DNA of 64,000 nucleotides from contig SSNU01000170.1 of NCBI GenBank assembly GCA_012064415.1, positions 35,193-99,192 of the forward strand. Direction: 5' to 3'. Below, in pieces: positions 9,501 through 24,500 of the stretch. The DNA comes from Gyrodactylus bullatarudis. Lineage: Eukaryota > Platyhelminthes > Monogenea > Gyrodactylidea > Gyrodactylidae. Under the pieces are notes generated by a model. It saw only the letters and a list, made by a program, of their open reading frames with translations. It was not told the DNA's origin and made no database searches. The number at the start of each line of letters is the position of its first letter. Positions within the stretch are counted from its first letter, which is position 1. Made by a program: the position numbers and the translations under genes.

Positions 9501-12500
9501 TGATTGAATGAATTGATTTTCATAATTCTATTGAGTAACTCAATTAAAGTGTATTATTATTGTATCAGGTATCAAAACACCTGTAGATATAGATATTTTT
9601 ACTTATAGTAGAGAGTTTTTCAGTTTTAGTCAATTGAAAAATATAGGAAACTTGGAATGAAGTATTGTATTGCCGAATGATTATTATTTTGGTTAGATTC
9701 TAGAATAGAGCATTGCTTTTCTTCTTAAGGAATTTAAATTTTGTTTTATTAAGTATTTAAAAATACTTATTTTAATTTTCATCAGGGTTTTTCTGGTGAC
9801 TAAGAATAAGTAACGAAAAAACCCTGATAAGGAATATTTTAAAGTGTGCAAAAGTGTGTTCAATGCTCACAGATAAACTTAAATCCATACATTTTTTAAA
9901 AAGGCTCAAATATTTGCGGATTCCATGTCAGACGTCATACAGTTGGTATGGTGCTCACTTCAAATTTCCTAATATTAGTTAGTCGGTGTTTGGTCTGAAG
10001 AGAACCGACGAAAATAAAGCTTTATTCACCAATAATCCTTCGTTCGTTCTTAACACTAGCATAACTTCGAGTCAGCAAGCTCAAAATAGTATTAGTTAGT
10101 CAACTCTCAGTCAAATTTCTGGCTCTTTATTGAAGAATAGCGGTGTTTTATTCTTTAAAAACAAGTGTATATTTTGTTGATAAACGTTCTTTGTCGTCTG
10201 GTAACTCCAAACTCTATCCTGAAAACAGGTAGTTTCCTCAAAAAGTAATAATATGAGCAAAAAATTGAAATAGTTCTGATGAACTGTCAAGTCTGGGAAG
10301 ATCTGGCTTTTGTCACTCAAACACAAGCTTATCTTTTTGCTCGCTAATCTTTCAAATGAGTCTAGAAGAATGAAAATTTTATTTTTGACATTATAAAATT
10401 TTCACGCAGAGCAAATAAATAATTCAATAAATTTCATTGAATTAAAATTTTTCTAGGGAAAATAATCCTGAAAATACAAAGAGTCGAAGACAACTAACAA
10501 AGGCGTGAAAAATGAAATATGACCCAGAGTTTATTGAATTAAATACAGTATATAGGATTTGAGAATTAATGCAAATACAAATGCATAGTGTGAAATGAAT
10601 ATCTATTTTTGTTATTAAATATTTTAATTTCGCATAAAATTAGAGATAAAATAACAAGTAAAAATTAAAATTAAATATTTAAAAAAAAGTATATTTGTCC
10701 GTATCAGTAGAAATATTCATTTCTCAGAGGATTTGGAAGACGGGTGAATTTGGGTAACAAAGCTTTTATTTCACCGGTTTTCATAAGACTCTTAACCTTT
10801 CATGTCCCACCAGTGGAACAAAACTCTTTCTCGAGCGATAATTTTAACTGAAAGATACCTAAAAACACTTTGTTTGACCCTCATTAGAAATAAAATTTAT
10901 TAAGCTACAAAAATATGTATAATTCATAAAGATAGCTTTTCACTGATGAACATCATAGTTATATGAAGAAGGATGAGTTTTTGAAAATGTTGTCAAATAT
11001 TTGAAAAATATTTAGAACGTGTTTTTGAAAACCTATTTGCTGAGGTCTTAGAAAAAAATAAAATAACTTTCGTAAAACACTAGCCGTAGATTTCAAATAC
11101 GCAATCGCCTGCTGGATATTTCTTATAGTTTACAAGATAACTGGTTTTAGAGCCAAAAATTGCCAATTTTAACCTCTCTCATCTTTGGAATGATAAGTCG
11201 GCTTACAAAAAGGAATTCAGATTCAGAATCAGCCTAATTATTTTGGTCTGGTTTCAAATTTCCTCATTTGGGTGATAAAAAAAATAATTTGGGACATGAA
11301 GGGTTAAACTGGCGTGATAAATTTTTACCTCCTCGTATTTTAATTGCACATTATTTAATTTAGTGATAATTACAGGTTGGATATCAATCTGATTATCACT
11401 ATCAAAAATATATTTCCCAAAAGGTGCAAAGGGTAGTATCTGATCTATGAATCTGTAAAGGAATATGATAGGCTGTCCAAGTGTTGAACTCTCTATGCTC
11501 ATTGCTCAATAACCATGGTTAGATTCTCGGCTACGGTATATACCTAGGAGTCTCGATAAAGATGAAACGAGTCTATGGCTGCCACACATGTCTGAGTGAT
11601 AGCTTATAAATTTGATACACCCTGTATCTTATCTCTAAAGCGAGATGAGGGACTTTTCCGCATGGAATTAGAGATAATAAAATACTAGAGCACTTTTCCC
11701 TAGTCACCAAAAAAACTTGAAATGCTAAAAGTCAGGTATTATTTCCTTAATTTTTTAATGACCTAATTTCATACAAAATTAGACTTGCCAGTCAAAGAAG
11801 AAATTCATTCTTTATTCTAGAGTAAGTAAGAATCTCTTTTTATGATGAAGGGCGAAATCTCTGAAAATCTTGCCAAAAAATAAGATTTAAATGATAGATA
11901 AAAGATACATGCATTAGTGACAACTTGAAATATGGGAATTTCTTTGATCTCTTTAGAACATTGAAATGGAAAATAGGCAATGTTCATCAAACATTTTTCA
12001 TCATGATCAAAGTGTTTTTCATGAATTCAGGTATATATTATAATATATCTTGAAAGATTGCCAAATTTAAAATTTACAAGATTAATTTTTTCAATATGTT
12101 TTGTAATTCAAAATTCAATAGTAGGAAGAGAATATATTAAATCACTAGATGTACATTTCTAAAAGGATCATCAGTAGTGTCACTTTTAAAATGATATAAT
12201 TTAAAAAGGTCAATGAATATAATAATTTACAAATTCTCAAAGAAATAGTAAAAGAAGGAAAATAAATAGAATAAAATATGAGCTGAAAAAACACCATATT
12301 CATTTATATTCATTGACCTTTTTAAATTATATCATTTTAAAAGTGACACTACTGATGATCCTTTTAGAAATGTACATCTAGTGATTTAATATATTCTCTT
12401 CCTACTATTGAATTTTGAATTATGAACTTTAGAGGATTCTCGGACGTTTATGAAAATTTACGTGAATATTTTACTCGTAATATGTTTTGTAATAAAAATT

Positions 12501-15500
12501 AACACGGAAAGAATTTTTTCAAATGAGCGATTTTTTAAGGTCTCTCAAGAAATCTAATGTATCGTTAATTAGATTTATTGCTTTTTAAGAATAAAGCTAA
12601 TTGATATGAAGTTGGGAATCTATGATTTTTACGAAAACCTTGATTTTTTCATCAAAAATTCGAATATGTTTAAGTTTTTTTTGGAATCCTACTAATGTTG
12701 TTCATTTTTACGATTTGAAGAAAAAAATTTTTTAATGAATAATATGGTCAATTTTCAAATTTTGATTTGGCGCAAAAATCCCATTTTTTCGAACTTTGAA
12801 CTGAAAATTTTTATTGATTTGTGAGAGAGTGATCAAAAGTTAATTTTCAGGATCACAATAAGATAAGAAAGCCGAATATGCTGAATATTTTCTATTTCAT
12901 AACTTCATTATTGTTTGAGAGTCGAATTTCGATTTTTGATAATTTTTTCTTCAAATGGTAAAGTGAGCAACATGAGTAGGATTCCAAAAAATATTTATCA
13001 TATTCGAATTTTTGATGAAAAAATCGAGGTGACGAACACTGTTCGTGAAAATCAAAGATTCCCGACTTCATATTAACCAATTTTACATTATGATAAAATT
13101 CACTTAATTTCTTTGGTCATCATTAGAGCATCAAAAAGTCATATTTTACAAGTAAGGTATATTAAACAAATAAAGCACATTGGTATAATCAGATCAGTAA
13201 TAGGTCATATTTTTTAAAAGGCATATTTATAGGTCATATTCATATATAATGTATACTTTGCATAGACTATACCCATACCTAATATAATTGACCAATCATC
13301 CATTCTTTGATTTCCCATGATTGACATTCTAATTACCTCATGCAGCATGCTTTATTCTATATTGTTTTAACCATGCCAAAAGCCCCAACACCAAATCCAT
13401 ATAAATTACGAATTTTACCGAATACTGACCCAATATATTCCTAGAATCTAGAACGGGAGATCTATATTGTAATATGTGATCATGCACTGCCAACCAAAGC
13501 AAATAATTTTTTAATTCATTAACATGGACTCATAAGTAGTAAGGAAATTTTACAAGTCATATAATATGACCCAAAAAATAAGTGCCTTTTTATAAGTGCC
13601 TATAAATGAGGTCATATTTTTGACGCTCTAGTCATCATTATAAAAGGAAATAAACATTAGAGAGAATTAAGTTATGAACTGAATGTAAATAGATAATATT
13701 TACAGGAAGATCAGTATCCCAACAGTTTGTTTATACACAGTTTGAGAAAAATAAACAAAATTCTCGAGACTAATCAATAAGATTCTCATTGTCTAATAAG
13801 ATCAGAATATCACAAGAGATCGATGAGAAGATGACCTTGTTTTTTAAGCTTGCTTGAAATTCCCATCTATAATACTTTTTATGAAGAATCTTGGCTTTTT
13901 ATTCCGCAATGGAAAAATCTCGCAGAGTGAGAAAAATTAACGCAATAACGATCAAATACATTATTACATTCTTCAATTAATTATAATCAATTATTTTGCA
14001 AGCTCTTGAATTTAAATCGGATAGGTTTAAGTTATATATTATTTAGATCGAAAATATTGAATTAATATGAGTAGATAATAAGGGGAAATGTTACTCACAT
14101 AAGCGGCTCCTTGTGAATCAAGTTTGTCAAGATCTTTGCCTTCTTTGTATGCCTGTTCCACTTCATAGATCATCATTCTCTCTGGGACTTTACGGCGCTC
14201 ATCAATGTCACTCTGTTGGATATCTAAAAGAATTGATGTAAAGCACTCATTTCACAGATTTTCTAATGAGAGAATTATGATTTCTGTTCAGAGTTTGATT
14301 CTAACCTATAAATCATTGAGGAAATGCTTGAATATAAAGCTAGGTGAAGATGAAGATGAGAATTCACAATTTTTACAAAAACCTACATATTTTTCTCCAG
14401 TGAGAAACAAAATCATTTTTAGTGTCCCATTATGAAATGAGCTCAGAAACATGCGGGAATGAAAAAAAATTTCGCAAAAATATTCAATCTGGTCAAAATT
14501 AGGCTATTTTTGAACTATTTCAATGTTTGATCTCAAAATATTTATTGATTTCAGATCATTGATTGATTTGGAATCAAGATTAAATAAAAATCTCGAATTT
14601 GGCCGTAGAATTTCCCCAAAGATACGCCGTTTCAATGAAAAAACAGATTTTTCTCAAATTCTTTGGCCAAAATCGAGATTTTTATTTAATCTTGATTCCA
14701 AATCTCGGGATTTAATCGCTTCAGTTTCCAGAAATAAATAAAAAAATTTGAAATGAACCATTAAAAGATAGGAAACTCAACGCGAGATTTTCATGGGTTC
14801 ATTTCTATATGGAGAATAATATCGAGGTTTTGTAAGTAATTACAGGGTTAAATACAGTAAAAAATCTGCGTTCCTAAATTGAACATTAGCCACTAGAGCT
14901 ATCGGCGATGAATTTATGATTTTTTACAAAAACTGGATTTTTTCATCAAGGTCCAGTGATTTAAGGGAAAAAATTCGAATTCATTGAGAATAGCTTTAGT
15001 TGACTTGAAGATGAGATAAACCGTTTTCACAAAAACCTCAATATTTTCATCAAGCTTCATATTGATCAAGGAAGAACTTTTTTATTTGGCATATCCTCTG
15101 GGAACATTCATACTTTTATTGATTCTTGTAGGAAATAAATAAATTCTGTTATCTGATTCTAATAGAGAGTATGAAAGACGGGATAATTAAAATTTTAATA
15201 ACAAATATGTCATGAATGTTAATAAAATTCTCACTTTTAGCGGCCATCTTGCTCTCAATTATTGTGAGAGCTTTCTCGTCTTCACAAATATCATATGGCA
15301 TATTTCCGTCAGCATTCAGTGCCAATAAATCAGCTCCACTGCAGCGAAAAAGATTTAAAATTAAGGAGTATGAAAATACTGGTGGTATTTAAGGCCTAGG
15401 TTTCTTTAGGATCCATATTTTTTTAATCGTAAATTTGAAATAAAATAAAATGAAATGATTGCAGTTTCCTGAAATCCAGATTATGAAGACCTTTGTACGC

Positions 15501-18500
15501 TTTGAAGAGAAAAAATACTTTCGAAATGGATAATTCTAAGAAAAAATACGGTCATAATTAAGCAAAATTTTCTAAATTTGATCAAAGAGAGATCAAATTT
15601 GATGATTTTCTCTTTTAATTTTGCTCTAAATACTCTTTATTTAAACACCTTCTCACATCGAAATTGATAAAAGTTTCAAAATTCACCTATACTTAAAGGT
15701 TATCTACAAAATTTACATCAACCAACTTTGGGATGATTTGAGGCTGAGAAGCCAAAAATTTGTTCAATTTTCCGGGAGTTGTGAGTATGGGTACCTTTTT
15801 CGGTTTAATCGACGAGTAAAAGAAAAGATACCTAAATGATTTCAAAAACTAATGTGAAAAAGCTTGCCTTAATGGAGGAAATCAAATGTAAGAGTAATGA
15901 GATCTACTGGAATTCAATTAGATTGATCAAGATAACTCTGTTAATTTCAAACAAATAGATTGTTATTGATTACAAAAGAAAAAAAATATTCAATTGATAA
16001 AAGATTTCGATTCAGGACGATTAAATGGAATATTTAAATAAATTAAGCAACTCCTCACGAATACATATGGGGGAAATATAAATGGCAATATTCCAGTTGA
16101 TCTATAACCAAGCAAAAGAGATAAACTCAGTCAGTTTTGTTGTTGGATGGACTATGGAAGTATTTCTAATGGCCTATTTATAACAGAAAGGAATAGAATA
16201 CCAAGAGATATTTTTTGAAAAGATTTATTATCCCATCTTCAGCTAGAATTTGAGAATGAATAATTGACTGAATTTGCCTCTTTATTAATGCATAAAAATG
16301 TCTTGAATTTCTTATAGGGATAGGAACATACATACAAGAATGCCAAGATATTTCGAATACAATTATTTGCTTTCAAAAGAATGATAAAGTTGGAATTAAA
16401 AATAGCTATGTCTGTAAGTGGTAAATCTCAAAGGGAATGATTTTCAGGTTTTTCTCATAAATTCAATTTTTTTTGTTAGACAAAACACTTATTTTTAAAG
16501 ATGTATAGTAATAACAAAATAAATATAGTATAACCTTGCGATGAAAAGGTTCTCTTTTTTAAATAAATAGAAAATTTTCAATAGTTTTTATCAGGTCGGG
16601 GAATGCAAATAATAATATTCAAAATGAAAATCTAGTGTCTGCAAGCAAAACGAAAAAATCAATGACTAATTTAAGATTAGTCAAGTCATCACAATCGGAC
16701 AATTTATATTTTAATTTAATAGTATTGAGAGTAGATAATAAGTAATAACATTCATATTTAGAATTCCTGAGGTTATAATTATTCTCAGAAATTCTGTCTA
16801 TGTAGTCTAGTTTGGGATAAAAAGTGGCAAATTTTTAGAACTTAGAAAACCTCGAATTACTCGATAACTGGATTTATCACTTACACATATATCTGTAAAC
16901 TAATGAGTAGCTAAAGAGCCAAAAGTATATTGTGAGAAAGAAAAATTCTCGCGAACTCGATTCGAAAAACAAGATCTTCATAATAATCAAAAAAATAAGA
17001 ATTTACAAACACAATAGTAGTAGCAATGTTAAGAAAAACAAATAGCTTCCTGAATTCTTATCCATTGCTTGTGTAAGATGAAGATAACATCAGAGAAGGA
17101 CATGTTCTCAGCCACACAAGAGGGATTCGAAATAAATTTATTCTTCTCTTTAAGAAGAGATTCGGATTAGGCCAAAATAAATGTTTTGTAAAATTGATGA
17201 GCACAAAATTTAGTATGATAAATTCGGCTGGAAGGAAACTGCCCTTTTCAATTTACTATATCTCTTATAAATATATAAATCAAAAGTTCTTGTCATTTCT
17301 TACTTTCACAAATCCACCGAGTTACGTACTTTTTATGAAAGATTTTTTATTTAAATTTAGGTGAGATTATCTTGAATTACAATTTTTATATTTTTTGGCA
17401 TGTGCCTCAGCTTTTATGCACTAGATTTGAGTTAATTACATTTTTTTGAATTACAACTAAAAATATTTTACGTTTTTGACTTAAAAAGTGTACCCATTGT
17501 TTGTAACATATATAGAATGGTTGCAAAAACAATGATTCCCTTATCTAAATTAGCTTGGTATATTCAATTGTGGTTAATAAATTTTTTTATACTTCTGATT
17601 GTGATCATACTCTTTAACCAAGAAAATTTTTATGTCGATTTATTCCGAATAGTAAGATGGAGAGAAGAATTTAAGTAAACAACTTGGATTACAAAGATGA
17701 ATGGATGACGAACTTGACAATTCCATCTACGGAAAATAAAATAATTAATTCATTAATGGAGAGAAAAAATTAATGAGGCCGGATAAAATTTTGAGATCCA
17801 AGTCATAGAGAGTTTTTGACAGGAAATTTCTCATCACTGAAAAAATACTGTTTTAGACATGTCAAAACACAAACATTTTATACAATTATTTACGAAAAAA
17901 ATGGTGTGATTAGTGTACCTAGCAGTGATAGAGATTTTAGTTTCTCCATACTTAGGTAGCCCCATGTTTTTTTTCTATTATACTTGTTTTACCCATTAAT
18001 TTATTATTGGAAAACTGCTTTCACACAAAATAAGATTTTACGATTTTTACATTGTATCTAAATATTTTTCCTCATATAGTTTCCGTAGAATATGGGCTCA
18101 TTTTGGATTCCGCAATGTTAGTTATTAAAACATAAAATAGTTCAATCTAAGTTTTTGTTTGATCTTTGGATGTGTGAAATTGAATGCAAGTTTCTTACTC
18201 ATTTAAGGAAGTTTACTAAAATAAATTCTAGCAGAAGTATCGTTACATACTGACATCGGTCGGTGTTTCTAGATAAGGCAAAAATTTGGTTAATGGAGAG
18301 GCATCTTTTTTTAGGAATAACTAAGTCTTTATTCAGGAGCGTATCTTGACAAAAATTTAGCGATATTTTTTGAATTTTGAAAAAGCGTCACATTAACCCA
18401 AAATATTTTCAGAACAAAGTATTTCAAGTCTTAGTTCGATATTAGTATAGACATTGGAAATACAAGCATCAAAAAAAGATATTGATAAGTTGTCTATTTC

Positions 18501-21500
18501 TTTTCTAAAGGAAACTGATGGGAAATTTCTTTTTGATGTTTCAGTGAAGATAATCTGCTAAGCCAGATTATCGAAGGAACAGAAGGGGAAAAAGTAGATC
18601 AAAAAGAGAAATCTCCAACTTGATCTGAGAAACTATTCGATTTCAAATCATTAATCAAAATCTTATTATGCATGGCAATTTCCAGTTACCTAGGAAAATT
18701 TTTAGAATTTTCGAATGAGAACAACAGTATAACCTTTGAATTAGTATGTTTATAGATAAACTAGTATAAGTTTCAAGCCAGTATGAAATCAGTATATCCT
18801 TTTAATAAATTCTTTCTCAAAAGACTTACTGAATTTATTCTCTTATATTCTTATAAAGCTAGTTGACATGAAGATGAGAATTTACTTTTTTTACAAAAAA
18901 CTCAATATTTTTCTCTGGAAAGTCAGGAAGAAATTTATTTTTCGAATTCCATGATAAAATGAGCCAATAAGTTGTGGAAATTCAAAAAAAATTCTGAGAA
19001 AACTCACTCTGACCAAAATAAGACCATTTTTAGAATTTCGAAATTGCCCCGAATTTCCACTTTTTCAACTTTTCAGCTCAAAATTTTTATCGATTTCAAA
19101 AACTTGAAGCAGATGAATGCAGATATTCGAGATCAGCTTCAGACGAAGAATTCAAATTAGGCCGTGGTGGTAGACAAGAATCTACTGTTTTCAAGAAAAA
19201 GTTAAACTTTTAAATTTTGGATCGTTCCCCTTCGTAATAATCAATACATTCAAAATTTTAGATTTCCCACAATAATGACAAACTCCTGTGATTTTCTGCA
19301 GCCGAATTCTAACTCTTCGTTTGATGCTGATCTCAAATATCTGCATTCATCTGCTTCAAGTTTTTACTTCAAGGTGTACACTCTGATCGTCAATTTATAT
19401 TCCCATTAATTTTGTTACTCTTGATAGTCTTGAGACTAACGGAATGTTTGTAAAACTTGTAACTCAGAATTCTAGATAATAAATTTTAAAAGAATATTTT
19501 GAAGACTTGATATCTAAGGAAAGTAAAAATAAAAAATGGTTATTAAAAAATGGAAGCCTAAAATAAATTATATTGACTAATCGATGTAAGAATTTAGTTG
19601 CAAAATGGATGGATCAATAACAAATAAGGAAATTGATGACAAATAACAGAGAATAAATTATGTAAAGGAGCAATGAATAAATCTTGTATTTTTCATTTCA
19701 CGTTTGTATTTTTGCATAAATTTATTTGAAGAGAATAATGAAAAATAACTGAAAGCAACTCAGAAATCATAAAATTCTTGTTCAAGCAACAGCAGCAGTA
19801 TGAATGAGTAATTTTAGACTCTTGGTAGAAAAACATTTTCTCTATATACAGTCATATTATTTAAAAAACTTGAGTTTCCATTAATTTCAAACCAAAGAAT
19901 TTTTGATGAACATGAACTGAACAAAGTAATTATTATTGTCAAATTTTTGATGATATTGTAATTATAAGCGGACGTCTCAAGTATCTCAGTTGGAGTAGGT
20001 ATAAAATGAGTTGAATAAGAAGTAGAAAATTTAATTTCTGAAAACCATGCCAAAATTTAAGTGTAACTCATCGAATTTAAATGCACAAGTTTAAAAAAAA
20101 TCCTTCCAAACTCATACATGTAAATTGTACAACTTTAATCTGTTTTGTCGAGAAGACGAAATTTTCAAAGATTTTTAAATCCCTTTCTTAAAAATGAATT
20201 CAGTATCGACAGTCGTTACGAAAAAATTATCGGGAAATAATTGAGAATAAATTCAGAAACAAAAGAAGTTAATTTCATGAATCCAAATCAGAATAGTAAT
20301 ACCAAATTCTCTATGCAACCTAAGTAAATTTCTTTGAGGTAATTTCTAAATTTCAGAATTTTTACCCAAAAATAATTTTTTGTATGTCTCAAAAGTTTAC
20401 TGGAAAATTATCACATTATTACATTAATCAATAAGTACAAGTAACAAGCGGTACAATTCGAGCGTTAAGAAACATTAGCGTACTAGAATCTTTTCATCCG
20501 TGATAATTATTACGAATTAGATTATTGTGTAACTTTATCCAGTGTTTGACTAATTTTTATGGAATTAAACCAAGAAAATAAGAAATCATTACAGAGGCCA
20601 AAATATGCCTCCCTATGGAAGGAAGAATTTTTTTTAATTCTTATAGAATTTACTATATAGATGAAGTTCTTTGAAGAGGAAAAATCATCCCATATTATGT
20701 TTGATAAACATTGATTTATTTTTGTGATATGAAAATTTCTAATGACCAAAGAATTGAAAAAACAAAATTTTAAGCCTTGTTATCAATCGAGATATCTTTT
20801 CATGTTTGTTAAGACCAGGATATTAGGATTTTAATGATTAAAGATTCCTAAACATGAATTACATAATAGAAAAAAATAAATTATGAAAAATTCTTAGTTT
20901 CATCGAATAAGTCAGAAAGAATGTTAGGTTTACTGTGAGGATAATTATCATTATCGTTGTTCTTACATCTTCTAGTTACTCTCTTACTTTAAAGAAATGG
21001 ATTAAATTCGAATTATTTTGTCTTTGAATTCAAATTAAAATCTCCAAGGTTTTTTGTCAAATAGAAGGTTAGACTCCGAGATACGTATAGCAATAAAATG
21101 GTAGTCTAAAGATGATTTATCTTTCTATTTGATAGATCAATTTGAATCAACACGGTTTAGTTGTTGAAATTTTCCGTTTTATTTGAGTTCTATTGATAGG
21201 ATAATGAATGAATAATTACAGAGTGAATAGAAAAATATTTTATTGATTATTTTCCCCCGATGAAAAAAGAAATTTGATAAACAAAAGACAGACGGATGGG
21301 AAGAAATCTGTCAATAGCTATATAGTGAGAAAACCAAAGATTTTTGATTTAGAGGATATTAACAAAATCTTTACTCACACTGTACTACTTTTAGTGTAAT
21401 TATTTTCTTTATGCAATGCAGTTAGAAACATATTATCCATGTAAAAGTTCAAAGTTCGATTCTTTCATCGAATGCAAACCTAAAACACTCTTACTAGGAT

Positions 21501-24500
21501 GAAATTTTATGTAAAATGTAAAATCAGAAACAGCCAAAATCCGCTCTTCTGTTAAATCAAAATGATAAGTATCTATTTACTTGGGAGTAATTCGAAACTT
21601 ACTTGATGAAACATTGTTAGAAATTATTTAGAAATTCATCGATAAAAAAGAATCATGATTTTTAGATTCTAAAAAGCCCTCAATGAAATTCTTAAGCCAG
21701 GCCAGCGCAAAATATATACCTTGATAGCAAACATCGATATTTTGAGATAAAAGAATGAATAGAATATCAAACTGAGTCTAATTAAATGTAGCATATCGAC
21801 TAGTTGGAAAAGTTTACCGATATGTTGAATACTGAGAGATCATTTGCGTAAGGTAACATTGGGATTCATTTATGCATTGTAATGTTCTGTGGCATGAGCT
21901 TATCTAAAATGGGCAATTTTGAGAAAAGTACATGGAAAGTAAACCAACATTTTATCTATGCAGAAAATATTACTCACATTCGATGCTAATAATAATGACC
22001 TTTTTCAGTTAAATTTGAATTTTTTTAATATAATTAATTTACAAACCTCAGATATTCTTTTTTTTATTTTGGCTGATAAAAAGCGGCATAAAATTAATTT
22101 ATTTTAGTCATTTTATATTACGAGATAAAAATATTAAACTGTTAAATGTGATCGTATAAATTGTTTAAGTTGACAGATCCTGACATCATAGTCGAGGTTC
22201 AGAGAATCTTTACTTTGGGTTTTATACCAGAGATTTGAATCATTTATAAGAATTTAATCAATAATTTTAAATCAGTCAAACTTGAATGAAATAGAGCTGG
22301 AAAAATTAATTGTTTCCATGGCAATTTATCAGACTCACTTGTCGATGAGAAATTTACATAACTCAGGATGCGGACAGGCTGCAGCAACATGGAGCGGCGT
22401 CCACAATTCTTGGTCCTTGGCATTAATGTCAGCTCCGTAGCTTAAGAGTAGTTTACACATTTCAATATTATTATCGATCGAAGACTGAAATGAAGGAAGT
22501 ACTAAAGATCGGGAGTGTATAATATACATTTTCGAAATATTCTTCTCCCACAGGAATTTTATTACACTTTCAAAATATCTAGCTACTTCAGATCTGAAGA
22601 CATTTTCGGTTAATTTTATTATCTTTGACATGATTAATCAGGCAGGAAATAAATCTGGTAAAGTTGGTGTAAGAAGTTTGAAAATCCCAACTTGTTCGTA
22701 CTAAGGCAAATTCTTCATATTTCAAGATGACAAGAAATTAGTCTCTTACTGTCAATCTGGTTTAAATTTATCCTATTCTCTATCGAAACATGTAAATAAA
22801 ATCTTTAATCTATGAGAAAGGCGATGCCTGATAATTGGAGAAATAAGTCTTTACATGCCACAATGTATATACAAATTGAAATTACATTAGGAGAAACATA
22901 TCCAGCATTAAAGAGGAAATTAGTAATCACCTCAGGGAAAAAAGTAAAGTAAAGTAATTAGTTTTGACCCGTGTTCATAGTTCTGTAGCCTAAAGTTTTT
23001 CTCAATATTCTAAGAAGGGCTAGCAGATAATTTTGTAGATTATGAAGATACAGATCATGTTTTGTAATGATCAGGTTTCTTTGACGAGAAACTTTGAAAA
23101 GCAATCCACGAAATTTCAACAACATGTGAATCTAAGAAAGCTTTGTTTTTCTAGTTAAAATGTTTAGGAATATTCTTGAAAATAAGGTACTGTGTTATTT
23201 TGTTTAAACACTATCAATTTTTACGACATACGCTTAATATAAAATCTAATAAATTTCCAGAGATTAATTTTTAATTTATTAAGAAATGTTGACATTTAAT
23301 AATAGGAAATATTAATGATCTAAATTTTGTTCTTATAAAGCGAAAATTTTAATACTTTATATTGATGTGTGCAGCCAGAACAGGGGGAGATTTTTACAAA
23401 TTTTTTAAATTCTATCATCAAGACCTCGAACTTGCAAAAATTAAGCTGAGAAAATCAAATATGCTAAATGATATTTTAATCATTTTCCTGTGAAAGTCAA
23501 ATTTCTATACTTCTTGATCATTTTGACTGCTTGAAAATCGATAAAATCAGATTATTCAAGTTTTCTTAATAACTATATTTGGTTTCCAAGTCTGATCGTG
23601 AATCTAAAAAACTTCTTTTGAACACTTTGATATCAGAAAAATCTTAGTTTAAAAGTTTAAAAAGGGAAATTTGGGGCGAAAAATCTTCAATTAATTACTG
23701 GTCAAAATTTTCTTATTATTTTGTTCTAAAGAAATGTAAAATTGGATGTAAAAAATACATCAATTATGTCTTGGAAAAAATGCAGTTTTTATTGAGATAC
23801 TAGAATATTTCCAAATATATCATATTTTACTGATTAAAATAAGTAACATGTATTCTTATAGAGAAGAAAAAGATGTTTCATATGCGTGAGGAAAGTATTG
23901 AATTGGTAAATATTTTAATTCTTTTTCTTTTTATTCAATATCATACTAATTTAATGAAAGAGAAAAAATAGTGGGATAATGTTAAACTATAATTTTATTT
24001 CATTCTTGCACTTGTATGAGCTCACCTGATGTAAAACTGTTAGACCATCAGCGTTGACAGCGTCTGGACAAATGCCTTCTTCTAGTAAACGTCGTACTGG
24101 AAATTAAAGTTAAATTTTATTTATGCTCTAATTTTTTTAAATGTGCAAATGGAGCTAATCGATAGCAGAAAAATAAATAAAAAATTCCTTGGTTAGAAAC
24201 AAACACATGAATAATACAAATCTCACTATGCACGCTTTCAAGAAATTCGAAACTAGCAGAGTTATTGATTTTTCCAATAAACTTGTTTTATAGACCCAAA
24301 AGAGTCAATTTAATAATCACAGACAGGATGATTAATAAAAGTACAGATAATAGGATAATTATCTTATATATTATAATATATATAAATCTTTTTCCAAAGT
24401 CTCTTCCAGACGTTTCAGTACTGAGATAGTCAAGTACCTCCTTCAATGGGATGAGACGTTTGTACTCTGAACCCTCTTCAATTTCATCTAAAAGCCTTAG

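Larger units (their letters stand above)
8457..14098. other. Large PPP1R16 intron (5.6 kb) rich in MITEs and fold-backs
   Basis: No coding exon was found. Recognisable contents, listed separately: TTAA-flanked element 10796-11303, long inverted repeat 12104-12422, fold-back 12601-13075 and hAT-type MITE 13124-13630. A small inverted repeat (CATCAGGGTTTTTC and its partner) sits at about 9780-9828. The rest is AT-rich and featureless. Confidence 0.6.

Noticed and set aside
12340..12360. CTGATGATCC in the 12104-12422 repeat as a hammerhead core
   Set aside because: No GAAA at the right distance and no helix I partner.
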